64,000 nucleotides of DNA, taken from assembly GCA_028720205.1 (NCBI GenBank), contig JAQYLE010000039.1:1-64000 (forward strand), written 5' to 3'. The DNA is from Clostridia bacterium (lineage in GTDB: Bacteria > Bacillota > Clostridia > Christensenellales > Borkfalkiaceae). The notes beneath the pieces are model-generated. The model was not told the DNA's origin, made no database searches, and saw only the letters and a list, made by a program, of their open reading frames with translations. Positions 49,647 through 61,102 of the stretch are shown here, piece by piece; within the stretch, counting starts at the first letter, position 1, and every line of letters starts with the position of its first letter. A program made the position numbers and the translations under genes.

Positions 49647-51446
49647 ATGGTAAAAACATTGTTGAAAAGCGTGCGGGAATATAAAAAACCCGCGCTGGCA
49701 ACGCCGCTGTTTATGATTCTGGAAGCGGTGTGCGAATGTCTGATACCGTTTATGATGACGAAGATGCTTGCCACCAACGACGCGGGTATAGTGCCGATGT
49801 CGCAGATTTTACTATACGGCGGCATTATGGTGGTATTGGCGATGATTTCGTTGTTCGGCGGCGTGATGGGCGGAAAATATGCGGCGATAGCCAGTTGCGG
49901 TTACGCGAAAAATCTGCGTAAAGATTTGTTTTACGCCGTTCAGAATTTTTCGTTTAAAGACGTGGACAGATTTTCGTCCTCTTCGCTTGTAACGCGGTTG
50001 ACGACGGACGTTTCCAACGTACAGATGGCCTTTCAGATGTGTCTGCGTATCGTGGTGCGCGTGCCCATGATGTTCGTTTTCGCCATTATCATGAGCATGT
50101 CGATTTCGGTAAAATTGGCGCTGATTTACGTGATTATATTGCCGTTCCTTGCCGTGGCGCTGATTTTGGTTATTGCCAAGGCGTTGCCGTTCTTCCGCCG
50201 TATTTTTAAAAAATACGACGCGCTGAACGCCTCCGTGGAAGAGAACGTGAGCGGAATCCGCGTAGTGAAGTCGTTCGTGCGCGAAGAGCACGAAAAGAAA
50301 AAATTCGACAAAGCCTCGTCCGAAGTGAAAAACGACTTTACCAAAGCGGAAAAAATCATCGCGTTGAATTCGCCCGTGATGATGATGGCGATGTATGCCG
50401 CTTCGCTGCTCATTTCCTTTTTCGGTGCGAAAATGGTAATAGAGGGCGGCAGCGTTTCGAACGGGATTGCGGTATACGGCGCGCTTGCGCCCGCCGACGT
50501 TTCCGCGGTGATCACTTACGGCGTGCAGATGCTTTCTTCGCTGATGACGGCGGCGATGATCATGGTGATGTTCACGATGTCGGTGGAATCGTGCAGGCGT
50601 ATTGCGGAAGTATTGGAATGCAAGCCCGATCTGGTAAGCCCGGAAAACGGACTGAAAGAAGTGAAAGACGGTTCGATCGAGTTTGAAAACGTCAATTTCA
50701 AATACGCGAAAGACGGCGAAAAATTCGCGCTTTCCGATATAAATCTTTCGATAAAATCGGGCGAAACCGTGGGCATTTTAGGCGGTACGGGTTCTTCGAA
50801 GACCTCGTTGATTCAACTTATCCCCCGTTTGTACGACGTGACGGAAGGTTGCGTAAAGGTGGGCGGCGCGGACGTAAAAGAATACGACCTTAACGTATTG
50901 CGCCGGGAAGTCGCCGTGGTGTTGCAGAAAAACGTGCTGTTTTCCGGCACGATTAAAGAAAATCTGCGTTGGGGCAACGAAAACGCTACGGACGAAGAAA
51001 TGATTGCGGCGTGCAAGGCGGCGCAGGCAGACGAATTTATCTCCTCTTTCCCGGACGGGTACGACACGTATATAGAACAGGGCGGCGCGAACGTTTCGGG
51101 CGGACAGAAACAGAGACTGTGCATCGCCCGCGCGCTGCTTGCCAAGCCGAAAATTCTCATTCTGGACGATTCCACCTCCGCGGTGGATACCAAAACGGAC
51201 GCCCTGATTCGGGCGGCGTTTATGAAAGAGATTCCCGGCACGACGAAGATCATTATCGCCCAGCGTGTGGCGTCCGTGGAAAACGCGGATAAGATACTGG
51301 TGATGGACGGAGGCAAAATCGCGGCGTGCGGCTCGCACGAAGAACTGATGAAGACAAGCCGGATTTACCGCGAGGTGTACGAATCTCAGACGCGCGGCGG
51401 TAACGCGGAGGATAAGAGCGACGAATTGCCGGGAGGAATCGAGTAA
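49647..51446 (+). CDS. ABC exporter (ATPase + permease), half-transporter 1
   Basis: ABC TM domain plus GILGGTGSSKTSLIQLIPRLYDV, VSGGQKQRLCIARALLAKPKILILDDSTSAVD. Confidence 0.95.
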   Translation: MVKTLLKSVREYKKPALATPLFMILEAVCECLIPFMMTKMLATNDAGIVPMSQILLYGGIMVVLAMISLFGGVMGGKYAAIASCGYAKNLRKDLFYAVQNFSFKDVDRFSSSSLVTRLTTDVSNVQMAFQMCLRIVVRVPMMFVFAIIMSMSISVKLALIYVIILPFLAVALILVIAKALPFFRRIFKKYDALNASVEENVSGIRVVKSFVREEHEKKKFDKASSEVKNDFTKAEKIIALNSPVMMMAMYAASLLISFFGAKMVIEGGSVSNGIAVYGALAPADVSAVITYGVQMLSSLMTAAMIMVMFTMSVESCRRIAEVLECKPDLVSPENGLKEVKDGSIEFENVNFKYAKDGEKFALSDINLSIKSGETVGILGGTGSSKTSLIQLIPRLYDVTEGCVKVGGADVKEYDLNVLRREVAVVLQKNVLFSGTIKENLRWGNENATDEEMIAACKAAQADEFISSFPDGYDTYIEQGGANVSGGQKQRLCIARALLAKPKILILDDSTSAVDTKTDALIRAAFMKEIPGTTKIIIAQRVASVENADKILVMDGGKIAACGSHEELMKTSRIYREVYESQTRGGNAEDKSDELPGGIE

Positions 51447-53395
51447 TGGCGGGAATGAAGGGCGGCCGTATGCGCGGCAGGACGATACAAAAAGGAGCGA
51501 TTAAAAAAGGCACTTTTTCGCGCCTGATAAAATACGTATTCAAATATTATAAACCCCATCTTCTTCTTGTTGCGCTGTGCCTGATAGTCAGCGCGGGCGG
51601 CGGCTTGATTTCTTCGCTGTTCATGCAGAAGAACATCGACGATATCATGAACCCCGGCATTCTGGGCGGCTACGAATCCGTGGCGGGGAAGTTGCGCACG
51701 TTTATCATTGTAATGGGTACGTGTTACCTTTTAGCGCTTCTCGCTTCGTATATCTATAACCGCGTTATGGCGGTGGTAACGCAGGGTACGTTGTATCACG
51801 TGCGTAAAGATATGTTCGAAAAAATGGAAACGTTGCCCATCAAATACTTCGATACGCACGCGCACGGCGAAATTATGTCGACGTATACCAACGATACGGA
51901 CGCGCTCCGCCAACTGGTGGGGCAGAGCCTTCCCACGCTGGTTTCCAGTATGCTCACGCTTGTCGTAGCCGTTTGTTTAATGCTGTGGTATTCGTTGCTG
52001 ATGACCGCGGTGTTCGTTTTATGTTCCGCGCTGATGTTCGTAGTGGTGAAAAAAGTAGGCGGCGCGTCTTCCAAATATATGGTGGCGCAGCAGCGTTCGT
52101 TGGCGGCGGAAGAAGGGTTTGTGGAAGAGATGATAAAAGGGCAGAAAGTGGTGAAGGTATTCACGCACGAAGAACGCGCCAAATCCGATTTCGACAAGTA
52201 CAACGAAACGCTGTATCGCGACGCGACGAGCGCGCACGTCTACGGTAACGTGCTCGGCCCGATTCTGGGAAATATCGGCAATTTCACTTACGTTTTCCTT
52301 GCGATCTGCGGCGGATTGCTGTTTGCTTCGGGCGTGAAAAATATAGGGTTTTCCTCGCTGAAAACGGGAATCGTGCCCATTACCTTCGGCTATATCATAC
52401 CCTTTCTCGGCATGGCGCGCCGCTCCACGCAGGCGGTGAACGAAATGTCGCAGCAGGTTTCTATGATCGCCATGGGGCTTGCGGGGGCTTCGCGCGTGTT
52501 TGCGATGATGGACGAAGAGCCGGAAAAAGACGAAGGATACGTAACGCTGGTGAACGCGAAACGCGGCGAACACGGCGAACTTACCGAAACGAAAGAACGC
52601 ACCGAACTGTGGGCGTGGAAACACTTCCATAAAGCGGACGGTACGGTGACGTATACGGAACTGAAAGGCGACATCGTGCTGGATCACGTGGATTTTGGTT
52701 ACGTGCCGGAAAAGCAGGTGCTTACCGACGTATCGCTGTATGCCAAGCCGGGGCAGAAGATCGCATTCGTGGGCGCGACGGGCGCGGGAAAAACCACGAT
52801 TACCAACCTGATCAACCGCTTTTACGATATCGCCGACGGAAAAATCCGCTACGACGGCATCAATATCAATAAAATTAAAAAGGACGATTTGCGCCGTTCG
52901 CTGGGCATCGTTTTGCAGGATACCAATCTGTTTACGGGCAGCGTGATGGATAATATCCGTTACGGCAGACCCGACGCTACGGACGAAGAGTGTATCGCCG
53001 CCGCGCAACTTGCCAATGCCGACGACTTTATCCGCCGCCTGCCGCAGGGATACAATACCACGCTGACGGGGAACGGCGCGAACCTGTCGCAAGGGCAGCG
53101 GCAACTCATTTCCATCGCGCGCGCCGCCGTGGCGGATACGCCCGTAATGATTCTGGACGAGGCGACTTCTTCTATCGATACCCGCACCGAAGCGCTTGTG
53201 CAGGACGGTATGGATAAACTGATGAAAGGCAGAACGGTTTTCGTCATCGCGCACCGCCTTTCCACCGTGCGCAACGCCGACGCCATTATGGTGCTCGATC
53301 ACGGGCGCATCATCGAACGCGGCACGCACGAGCAGTTGATTGCCCAAAAAGGCGTGTATTATCAATTGTATACGGGTGCGTTCGAACTGGAATAA
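51446..53395 (+). CDS. ABC exporter (ATPase + permease), half-transporter 2
   Basis: FVGATGAGKTTITNLINRFYD; LSQGQRQLISIARAAVADTPVMILDEATSSID; 1-nt overlap with partner. Confidence 0.95.
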   Translation: MAGMKGGRMRGRTIQKGAIKKGTFSRLIKYVFKYYKPHLLLVALCLIVSAGGGLISSLFMQKNIDDIMNPGILGGYESVAGKLRTFIIVMGTCYLLALLASYIYNRVMAVVTQGTLYHVRKDMFEKMETLPIKYFDTHAHGEIMSTYTNDTDALRQLVGQSLPTLVSSMLTLVVAVCLMLWYSLLMTAVFVLCSALMFVVVKKVGGASSKYMVAQQRSLAAEEGFVEEMIKGQKVVKVFTHEERAKSDFDKYNETLYRDATSAHVYGNVLGPILGNIGNFTYVFLAICGGLLFASGVKNIGFSSLKTGIVPITFGYIIPFLGMARRSTQAVNEMSQQVSMIAMGLAGASRVFAMMDEEPEKDEGYVTLVNAKRGEHGELTETKERTELWAWKHFHKADGTVTYTELKGDIVLDHVDFGYVPEKQVLTDVSLYAKPGQKIAFVGATGAGKTTITNLINRFYDIADGKIRYDGININKIKKDDLRRSLGIVLQDTNLFTGSVMDNIRYGRPDATDEECIAAAQLANADDFIRRLPQGYNTTLTGNGANLSQGQRQLISIARAAVADTPVMILDEATSSIDTRTEALVQDGMDKLMKGRTVFVIAHRLSTVRNADAIMVLDHGRIIERGTHEQLIAQKGVYYQLYTGAFELE

Positions 53396-53523
53396 CCCGG
53401 CGTACGTGAAAAACTTCGCGTTTCATTGTCGCGTCTGCGCGCCCCATATATCCGCCGGGAAATCGCTTGGTTTTCAACGTGAAAATTATTTGAAAGAAAT
53501 GTGAGCGAAACGGGACGATTTGC

Positions 53524-53552
53524 TTGACAAAGACGTTCCGATAATGTAAAAT
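53524..53552 (+). promoter_or_regulatory. Promoter of pyrR-uraA operon
   Basis: TTGACA - 17 nt - TAAAAT. Confidence 0.7.
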
Positions 53553-53573
53553 TAAATACGAAAAAAGGAATGA

Positions 53574-54275
<702 letters not shown>

Positions 54276-54330
54276 AAAGTCGTTTTGTAAATAATTGACG
54301 GAAGAAAAATTTTTATAGGAGAAAAAAGTT

Positions 54331-55773
54331 ATGGAACTCGTTTATCAAGTGAAAGACAGACCGCCTTTCGGAAAAACGCTGGTGTTTGCGTTGCAGCAAT
54401 TGCTTGCCATTCTGGCGGCGACGATCGCCGTGCCCGCCGTAATCAACAGCAACGTGCCGGGCGCAAACATGTCGCAATCCGCCGCGTTATTCGGCGCCGG
54501 TATGGGCACTATCGTGTATCTGCTTTTTACTAAATTCAGAAGTCCGGTATTCCTCGGCTCGTCGTTCGCTTTCATCGGCTCGATGCTGGCGGCGTTCGCG
54601 GGCGGCGTATCCATGTCGGTTGGGTATCTCGGGTTGATTATCGGCGCGGCGTTCGCGGGACTTGTTTATGTAATCATCGCCCTCATCGTAAAAAAAGCGG
54701 GCGTAAACTGGATAAACAAATTGATGCCCGCCGTGGTAATCGGGCCTACGGTGGCGATCATCGGCCTTTCGCTGGCGGGTAACGCCATCGGCGATTTAAC
54801 TACGGGCGGACTTAAAAATATCGCGGGCGCTTCGGTTTGCAACGAATACGTGGCGCTGATCTGCGGCTTGGTTACGCTCTTCACCGTAATCGCCTGCTCC
54901 GTATACGGCAAGAAGATGATGAAACTCATTCCTTTCATTATCGGTATCCTCGCGGGATACGCGGTGGCGGCTATCTTCACGGCGATAGGCTATATCGCGG
55001 AAGCGGACGCTTTGAAAGTAATCGATTTCACAAAATTCAAAAACATGCAGTGGTATCCCGACTTTGCGTTCCTCAAGGCGTTTAAGGGAGAGTTTGTTTA
55101 CGGCGCAGGCGGTTCGTTCGGCACGTATCTCGCCACGATTGCGGTGGCGTATGCGCCCGTGGCGTTCGTGGTGTTTGCGGAACACATCGCCGACCATAAA
55201 AACCTTTCTTCCATTATTAATCACGACTTGCTTGTGGAACCGGGGCTTGATAAAACCCTTCTCGGCGACGGCGTAGGCTCGGTAGTGGGCGCGTTCTTCG
55301 GCGGCTGCCCCAACACCACGTACGGCGAATCCGTAGGCTGCGTGGCGATCACGGGCAACGCGTCTGTCGCTACGATTTTTCTCACGGCGATCATCGCTAT
55401 CGTCGCATCCTTCGTGGCTCCTTTCGTCACCTTCCTTGCCACCATTCCCAACTGCGTAATGGGCGGCGTGTGCATTACGCTGTACGGCTTCATCGCCGTA
55501 TCCGGGTTGAAAATGATTCAGAAAGCCGACCTCGGCGATAACAAGAATCTGTTCGTCGTGTCCGTTATTTTAATCGCGGGAATCGGCGGTATGACTCTCA
55601 ACTTCGGTAAGGTTACGATCACTTCCGTGGCGTGCGCGCTTATACTCGGCATTATCACTAACCTGCTTTGCTCCGTCGGCAAAAAGAACACAACGCAGGC
55701 AAGCGCGGCAAACGCGGACGCGTCCGTGGCGGCGGAAAGCATGGAAGCGACGGAAAACGCCGAAACAAAATAA
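54331..55773 (+). CDS. uraA: Uracil permease (uracil-xanthine permease family)
   Basis: NCS2 family: VYQVKDRPPFGKTLVFALQQLLAILAATIAVP; GGCPNTTYGESVGCVAITGNAS. Confidence 0.92.
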   Translation: MELVYQVKDRPPFGKTLVFALQQLLAILAATIAVPAVINSNVPGANMSQSAALFGAGMGTIVYLLFTKFRSPVFLGSSFAFIGSMLAAFAGGVSMSVGYLGLIIGAAFAGLVYVIIALIVKKAGVNWINKLMPAVVIGPTVAIIGLSLAGNAIGDLTTGGLKNIAGASVCNEYVALICGLVTLFTVIACSVYGKKMMKLIPFIIGILAGYAVAAIFTAIGYIAEADALKVIDFTKFKNMQWYPDFAFLKAFKGEFVYGAGGSFGTYLATIAVAYAPVAFVVFAEHIADHKNLSSIINHDLLVEPGLDKTLLGDGVGSVVGAFFGGCPNTTYGESVGCVAITGNASVATIFLTAIIAIVASFVAPFVTFLATIPNCVMGGVCITLYGFIAVSGLKMIQKADLGDNKNLFVVSVILIAGIGGMTLNFGKVTITSVACALILGIITNLLCSVGKKNTTQASAANADASVAAESMEATENAETK

Positions 55774-55829
55774 AAGCGAACGAAAAAACTTGCGGTTTGC
55801 CGGTTATAAGCGGCGTCTGAACGATTAAA

Positions 55830-55864
55830 AACCGCGCCCCGAAACGCTTTCGGGGCGCGGTTTT
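55830..55864. terminator. Bidirectional terminator between uraA and DeoR gene
   Basis: AACCGCGCCCCGAAA-cgc-TTTCGGGGCGCGGTT with flanking A- and T-tracts. Confidence 0.9.
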
Positions 55865-55888
55865 GCGTGTTTGAAACGACAACGGGGA

Positions 55889-56647
55889 CTACATCACAAC
55901 GATATCCTTTTCTTTAAATTGATCTTTCAACGATTGAGGAAACGCCTCGTCGGTGATTAAAACGTTGATATCTTCGGGGCGGGCGAACGTGTAGGGCATG
56001 ATTTTTCCGATTTTGGAAGAATCCAGCATCATATACACGAATTTTGCCTTTTTACGCACGAAACGCAACAGATCCGCCTCGACCTGCGCGCCGCAGGAGA
56101 AACCGCTTTCCGGCGTAAACGCCGAAGCCGAGATAATGGCGAGTTCGAAGTTGGTATCGGCAAAGTATTGCGCGGCAAGAGGAGAGGCGGTGGATAAGTT
56201 GTCTTTTATCAGTAAACCGCCCAGAAGATTGACGGTAACGTTTTTTTTCTGCGCCAGTTCCTGCGCCACGGCGATGCCGTTGGTGAACACGTTACATTTC
56301 ATATCCGGCAGTTCTTTGGCGAAGTACAGCGCCGTAGAGCCGCCGTCGATAAAAATGGAAGTGCCTTCGTCCACCAGCATAGCGGCTTTCTGCGCAATGG
56401 CGATTTTTTCGTCCGTGTGCAACGCCGTTTTTTTCACGTACGGCTCGCCCGAAGTTTTCTGTACGTCTTTTACCGAAAGCGCGCCGCCTCTGATTCGTAT
56501 GATTTTTCCTTCTTCTTCCAGTTGAAACAAATCGCGGCGTAACGTCATCTGCGATACTTTCGGAAAGTATTCTTCCAGTTGTTCCAAAGTCATTTTGCCG
56601 CGCTTGTTGATCAGTTCGGATAATTCTTCTATTCTTTCGCGTTTCAT
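55889..56647 (-). CDS. DeoR-family transcriptional regulator
   Basis: MKRERIEELSELINKRGKMTLEQLEEYFPKVSQMTLRRDLFQLEEEGKIIRIRGGAL; DEGTSIFIDGGSTALYFAKEL. Confidence 0.92.
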   Translation of the reverse strand: MKRERIEELSELINKRGKMTLEQLEEYFPKVSQMTLRRDLFQLEEEGKIIRIRGGALSVKDVQKTSGEPYVKKTALHTDEKIAIAQKAAMLVDEGTSIFIDGGSTALYFAKELPDMKCNVFTNGIAVAQELAQKKNVTVNLLGGLLIKDNLSTASPLAAQYFADTNFELAIISASAFTPESGFSCGAQVEADLLRFVRKKAKFVYMMLDSSKIGKIMPYTFARPEDINVLITDEAFPQSLKDQFKEKDIVVM

Positions 56648-56958
56648 TTCAACTCTGTCTCCGTATTTTTTGTTATTTCAATAAAAATTTAACACAAAAT
56701 TCACAAAAACGCAAGCATTTACAGATAGGTTTTTTTAAAAAATTATCGAAACGAACAAAAATGAAGAAAAACGGCGATAAACTGCCGCCGAACGTCGGGG
56801 GCGATTTGCTTTCCGCGCCTGATTTTGCGAGGGGGGGGTAAGAAAAAAATATTTTGCGTAAGGTTTTGTTCGGGGCGTAAACGGTTGTTATTTTTCGCCC
56901 GGTATGGTATAATAATCGCGTATACGCCGTAGAAGAAAATCAGGCGGGGGAGAAAAAC

Positions 56959-57603
56959 GTGGAAAAATACGCTTTTATTTCCGATTTAAACGATTATTTT
57001 TGCGAAAAATACGCCAACTACGATAAAATCTGCATCCTGAAAGGTTACGTTATGCCAAAAATGCAGACGACGGAACGCCGCCCGGACGGCACGGATTATT
57101 CCTATACTTTGCCGCCTGAAACAATGCGCCTTTCGCTACAGAAGAACAAGGCGGAACTTTTATCGGAACTGAAAGAACGGATAACGGATTATACGTTTTC
57201 GTTTTCGTTCCGCCCGCTTTCGTTTTTTGAAAAGTTACGAAACAACCGTTCGAAATATTCTTTCAGAAAAACTTTTTCGGCGGTATGCGCCAGATATTCG
57301 CTGACGGCGGAAGAGGCGCTTTCCAGAACGGATATCGGCGATAAAACGAAAAAGCGTTTACTCGGCGGCGCTTATTATCCCACGAAAAATCTGCTGTTTA
57401 CCTTGGCGCTTGTCTGCGGTTTTTCCATGCAAGATACGGAGGCGCTTTTAACCGTATGCGGGCTTTCGTTCGATTACGCGTTGGTGAAAGACGTTACCGT
57501 ATCGTATCTGATCGTGAACAGGGTGCATAACGAAGAAATGGCGCGTGCGGCGCTGGAAGAATTCAAAGTGGACGGTTTGTTTTTCCGCGGAGGTGGTTTA
57601 TGA
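56959..57603 (+). CDS. Uncharacterised protein with C-terminal helical domain
   Basis: 214 aa; good coding ORF overlapping cysS by 4 nt; KNLLFTLALVCGFSMQDTEALLTVCGLSFDYALVKDVTVSYLIVNRVHNEEMARAALEEF. Confidence 0.65.
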   Translation: MEKYAFISDLNDYFCEKYANYDKICILKGYVMPKMQTTERRPDGTDYSYTLPPETMRLSLQKNKAELLSELKERITDYTFSFSFRPLSFFEKLRNNRSKYSFRKTFSAVCARYSLTAEEALSRTDIGDKTKKRLLGGAYYPTKNLLFTLALVCGFSMQDTEALLTVCGLSFDYALVKDVTVSYLIVNRVHNEEMARAALEEFKVDGLFFRGGGL

Positions 57604-59012
57604 AAATATACAATTCCCTTACAAGGCAGAAAGAAGAATTCGTGCCCATCGAAGAAGGAAAAGTAAAGATGTACGCGTGCGGCATCACCGTATCGGGCGA
57701 GGCGCACGTGGGGCACGCCTATCAGGCGCTGATTTACGATATCATGCGCAAATATTTTCAGAAAAAAGGCTATAGCGTAACGTATGCGCGCAACTATACC
57801 GACGTAGATGATAAAATTATAGCAAAATCGCGGGAGACGGGAATTTCCGCGGACGTTTACGCCGCGGAAATGATTAAAAATATCGACGGCGTTATGCGCC
57901 GCTTCCGCGTGGACGACCCCGATTTATGGCTGAAAGCCACCGAAAATATCGGGAATATTATTGATTTTATTCAGGGATTGATCGAGAAAGGCCACGCTTA
58001 TTCCACGGGAGACGGAAACGTGTATTTCGACGTGGATACGTATCCCGCGTACGGCCATTTATCCGGAAGAAATTTACAGGACGCGCTGGACGGCGTACGC
58101 GTGGAAAACGACGAAAACAAAAAACACGCCTATGATTTTGCCTTATGGAAAGCGGCGAAAGAGGGGGAAATCTGCTGGGATTCTCCCTGGGGAAAGGGCA
58201 GGCCGGGCTGGCATATCGAATGTTCCGCGATGAACCGCGCGGCGTTCGGAGATCAGATCGATCTGCACGGCGGCGGCAGAGATTTAATCTTTCCCCATCA
58301 CGAAAACGAAATCGCCCAGACGGAGGCGCTGACGGGGAAGCGGTTCGTAAAATACTGGACGCACAACGGACTTATCAAAGTGAACGGGCAGAAGATGAGT
58401 AAATCGCTGGGAAACAGTTTATTGCTTTCCGATTTGCTGGATAAATATTCCGACGAGGCGATTAAATTCGCGCTGTTGCAGACGAATTACCGCGGCGACA
58501 TCAACGTCACCGACGATTTGTTTCCCGAAGCGGAAAAGCATATCCGCGAGTTTTACCTTACTCTTTCGGAGGCGGAAAAGGCAAGGCGCGGCGGACTTAT
58601 TCCCGACCGGGCGGACGAGACGTTTGCAAAGAAAGCGGACGAGGCGTTCGATAAGGCGATGGACGACGATTTTAACACCGCTTTGGCGCTGAGCGATCTG
58701 TTCGGCTTGTTTAAAGAAGTGCGCGCATACCTTGCGCAAAACGACGCGAAGGGCGTGGCGCTCGCCGATCAGATTAAAAAGACGTACGCTCTTTTAGGGT
58801 TGTTCAAAAAAACGCCCGAAGAATATCTTACCCGGTATAATAAAACGCACGAGGAGAATATTTCCGCCGAGGCGATTGCGCTTGCCGAAGAGAGAAAGGC
58901 GGCGCGCGCGAACAAAGACTGGAAAAAAAGCGACGAACTGCGCGCGCGACTTACCGCGATGGGCTACGCCGTAAAGGATACGAAAGACGGCTACGAGTTG
59001 CAAAAAGCGTAA
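57600..59012 (+). CDS. cysS: Cysteinyl-tRNA synthetase
   Basis: [70 protein letters not shown]. Confidence 0.97.
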   Translation: MKIYNSLTRQKEEFVPIEEGKVKMYACGITVSGEAHVGHAYQALIYDIMRKYFQKKGYSVTYARNYTDVDDKIIAKSRETGISADVYAAEMIKNIDGVMRRFRVDDPDLWLKATENIGNIIDFIQGLIEKGHAYSTGDGNVYFDVDTYPAYGHLSGRNLQDALDGVRVENDENKKHAYDFALWKAAKEGEICWDSPWGKGRPGWHIECSAMNRAAFGDQIDLHGGGRDLIFPHHENEIAQTEALTGKRFVKYWTHNGLIKVNGQKMSKSLGNSLLLSDLLDKYSDEAIKFALLQTNYRGDINVTDDLFPEAEKHIREFYLTLSEAEKARRGGLIPDRADETFAKKADEAFDKAMDDDFNTALALSDLFGLFKEVRAYLAQNDAKGVALADQIKKTYALLGLFKKTPEEYLTRYNKTHEENISAEAIALAEERKAARANKDWKKSDELRARLTAMGYAVKDTKDGYELQKA

Positions 59013-59073
59013 AGAGCGGCGAGGGTAAAACGAAAAACGTAAACAGGTTTCAACAAAAAGAGGTGGAGTTTTT

Positions 59074-60909
59074 ATGAAAGAATATACAAGCGAAAATCTG
59101 CGGGAAATGTATCTCGGCTTTTTTGAAAAACGCGGACATAAAGTGATACCGTCCGCTTCGTTAATTCCCGAAAACGATCCCACGGTGCTGTTCACCACGG
59201 CGGGCATGCATCCGCTCGTGCCGTATCTGCTGGGCGAAAAGCACCCTGCGGGTAAACGGCTTACCGACGTGCAGAAATGCGTGCGCACGGGAGATATCGA
59301 CGACGTTGGCGACGAACGGCACTGCACGTTTTTCGAAATGCTGGGCAATTGGTCGCTGGGCGATTATTTCAAAAAAGAAATGATTCCCTGGTCGTACGAA
59401 TTTTTAACGGGAGAGGAATACCTGCATATTCCTTCCGATTCGCTTGCCGTAACGGTGTTTGCGGGCGACGAAACCGCCCCGCGCGACGACGAGGCGGCGG
59501 CGCTTTGGGAAAAGGCGGGAATTAAAAAAGAAAACATCTATTTTATGCCGCGCGAGAACAATTGGTGGGGACCTGCGGGGCTGACGGGGCCGTGCGGCAC
59601 CGATACGGAAATGTTCGTAATCAGAAAGCCGAAGTGCTCGCCGACTTGCAATCCCGATTGTTCGTGCGGGGCGTTTCTTGAAATATGGAACGACGTGTTC
59701 ATGCGCTTTAACAAAACCGCGGAGGGGAAGTTTGAAGAACTTAAACAGAAGAACGTGGATACGGGCATGGGGCTGGAACGCGCGCTCTGCGTTCTGAACG
59801 GCAAAACCAGCGTATACGAAACCGATCTGTTTGCAACGGCGATTAAAAAGATAGAGGAACTTACGGGCAAAAGGTACGGCGAAAGCGAAGAGGTGACCCG
59901 CGCGTTCCGCGTGCTTTTGGATCACGTGCGCACGGCTACGTTCATGATCGGCGACGAAAAGGGCATTTCCCCTTCCAATACCGATCAGGGGTATATTCTG
60001 CGCCGGATTATCCGCCGCGCGGTGCGCTACGGGCGCAAGATAGACCTGCCCGAGGGCGCATTGGCCAAAATCGCGGAAACGTACGTGGAAAAATATAAAC
60101 ACGCGTACCCCGAATTGGAAACGAACAAGGCGCGCATAGCCGAGGAACTGAACGCGGAAGAGGCGAAATTTTCCAAGACGCTTCAACAGGGATTGAAAGA
60201 ATTTGAAAAATGCGTAAACGGAATAGAACGGAAAAACGCGTTCATGTCCGCCAAAGATCCGTCGTACGTACCCGAAACGGTAATCGGGGGCAAACAGGCG
60301 TTTCACCTGTACGATACGTACGGCTTCCCCGTGGAAATCACCGCGGAAATGGCGAAAGAAAAAGGGTTGACGGTGGATATCGCCGCATACGAAGAGGCGT
60401 TTAAAGAGCATCAGGAGAAGAGCAAGGCGGGAAGCGAAGGCAAATTCGCTTGCGGGCTCGCCGATCACAAAACGGAAACCACGAGATTGCATACCGCCAC
60501 GCATTTGTTGCACGCGGCGTTGAAAAAGGTGCTGGGCGAGGAAGTAAATCAGAAAGGCTCGAACATTACGGAAGAGCGGCTTCGCTTCGACTTCAATTTC
60601 CCCCGCGCGATGAGCGAAGAGGAAATCAGGGCGGTGGAGAATCTGGTAAACGAAAAAATCAAAGAAAACCTGCCCGTGGTAATGAAAGAAATACCGCTTG
60701 CCGAAGCGAAAAAAGAGGAATTTACGGGGCTGTTCGAAAGCAAGTACGGCGACGTGGTAAAAACCTATTCGATCGGCGATTTTTCGCGCGAAATCTGCGG
60801 CGGACCGCACGCGGAGAACACAGGAGAATTGGGAAAATTCAAAATCGTGAAAGAACAATCCAGCGGCGCGGGCATCCGCCGTATCAAAGCCGTTTTAATT
60901 CACGAATAA
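59074..60909 (+). CDS. alaS: Alanyl-tRNA synthetase, short form (catalytic + editing domains, no C-Ala domain)
   Basis: LREMYLGFFEKRGHKVIPSASLIPENDPTVLFTTAGM; HTATHLLHAALKKVLG; EICGGPHAENTGELGKFKIVKEQSSGAGIRRIKAV. Only 611 aa. Confidence 0.92.
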   Translation: MKEYTSENLREMYLGFFEKRGHKVIPSASLIPENDPTVLFTTAGMHPLVPYLLGEKHPAGKRLTDVQKCVRTGDIDDVGDERHCTFFEMLGNWSLGDYFKKEMIPWSYEFLTGEEYLHIPSDSLAVTVFAGDETAPRDDEAAALWEKAGIKKENIYFMPRENNWWGPAGLTGPCGTDTEMFVIRKPKCSPTCNPDCSCGAFLEIWNDVFMRFNKTAEGKFEELKQKNVDTGMGLERALCVLNGKTSVYETDLFATAIKKIEELTGKRYGESEEVTRAFRVLLDHVRTATFMIGDEKGISPSNTDQGYILRRIIRRAVRYGRKIDLPEGALAKIAETYVEKYKHAYPELETNKARIAEELNAEEAKFSKTLQQGLKEFEKCVNGIERKNAFMSAKDPSYVPETVIGGKQAFHLYDTYGFPVEITAEMAKEKGLTVDIAAYEEAFKEHQEKSKAGSEGKFACGLADHKTETTRLHTATHLLHAALKKVLGEEVNQKGSNITEERLRFDFNFPRAMSEEEIRAVENLVNEKIKENLPVVMKEIPLAEAKKEEFTGLFESKYGDVVKTYSIGDFSREICGGPHAENTGELGKFKIVKEQSSGAGIRRIKAVLIHE

Positions 60910-60999
60910 CGTTTTTTAGCGCGCGGCGGGGCAAATCGCGGCTTCGTGTGTATGAATTGTGAACGTTTTTCAAATATTTATAAAAAAGCCCGTAAACGC

Positions 61000-61028
61000 T
61001 TGAAAAAATAAACAACCTGTGTTAAAAT
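61000..61028 (+). promoter_or_regulatory. Promoter of ftsH
   Basis: TTGAAA - 17 nt - TAAAAT. Confidence 0.6.
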
Positions 61029-61102
61029 GTTAAAAACGGGGCGTTCGGCGGCGGCGATTGTTCCGCCGCCGCGTCCCCGAACGCATAAGGAGTGTAAAAC
61101 CT

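Noticed and set aside
52019-53365. 448-aa minus-strand ORF
   Set aside because: Antisense to the second ABC exporter gene; His/Arg/Phe-rich shadow translation.
56832-56839. G8 homopolymer upstream of the 214-aa ORF considered as a phase-variation tract
   Set aside because: Lies ~120 nt upstream of the start codon and outside any coding frame or obvious promoter spacer; insufficient support.
59404-60858. 484-aa minus-strand ORF
   Set aside because: Fully antisense to alaS; no recognisable domain.
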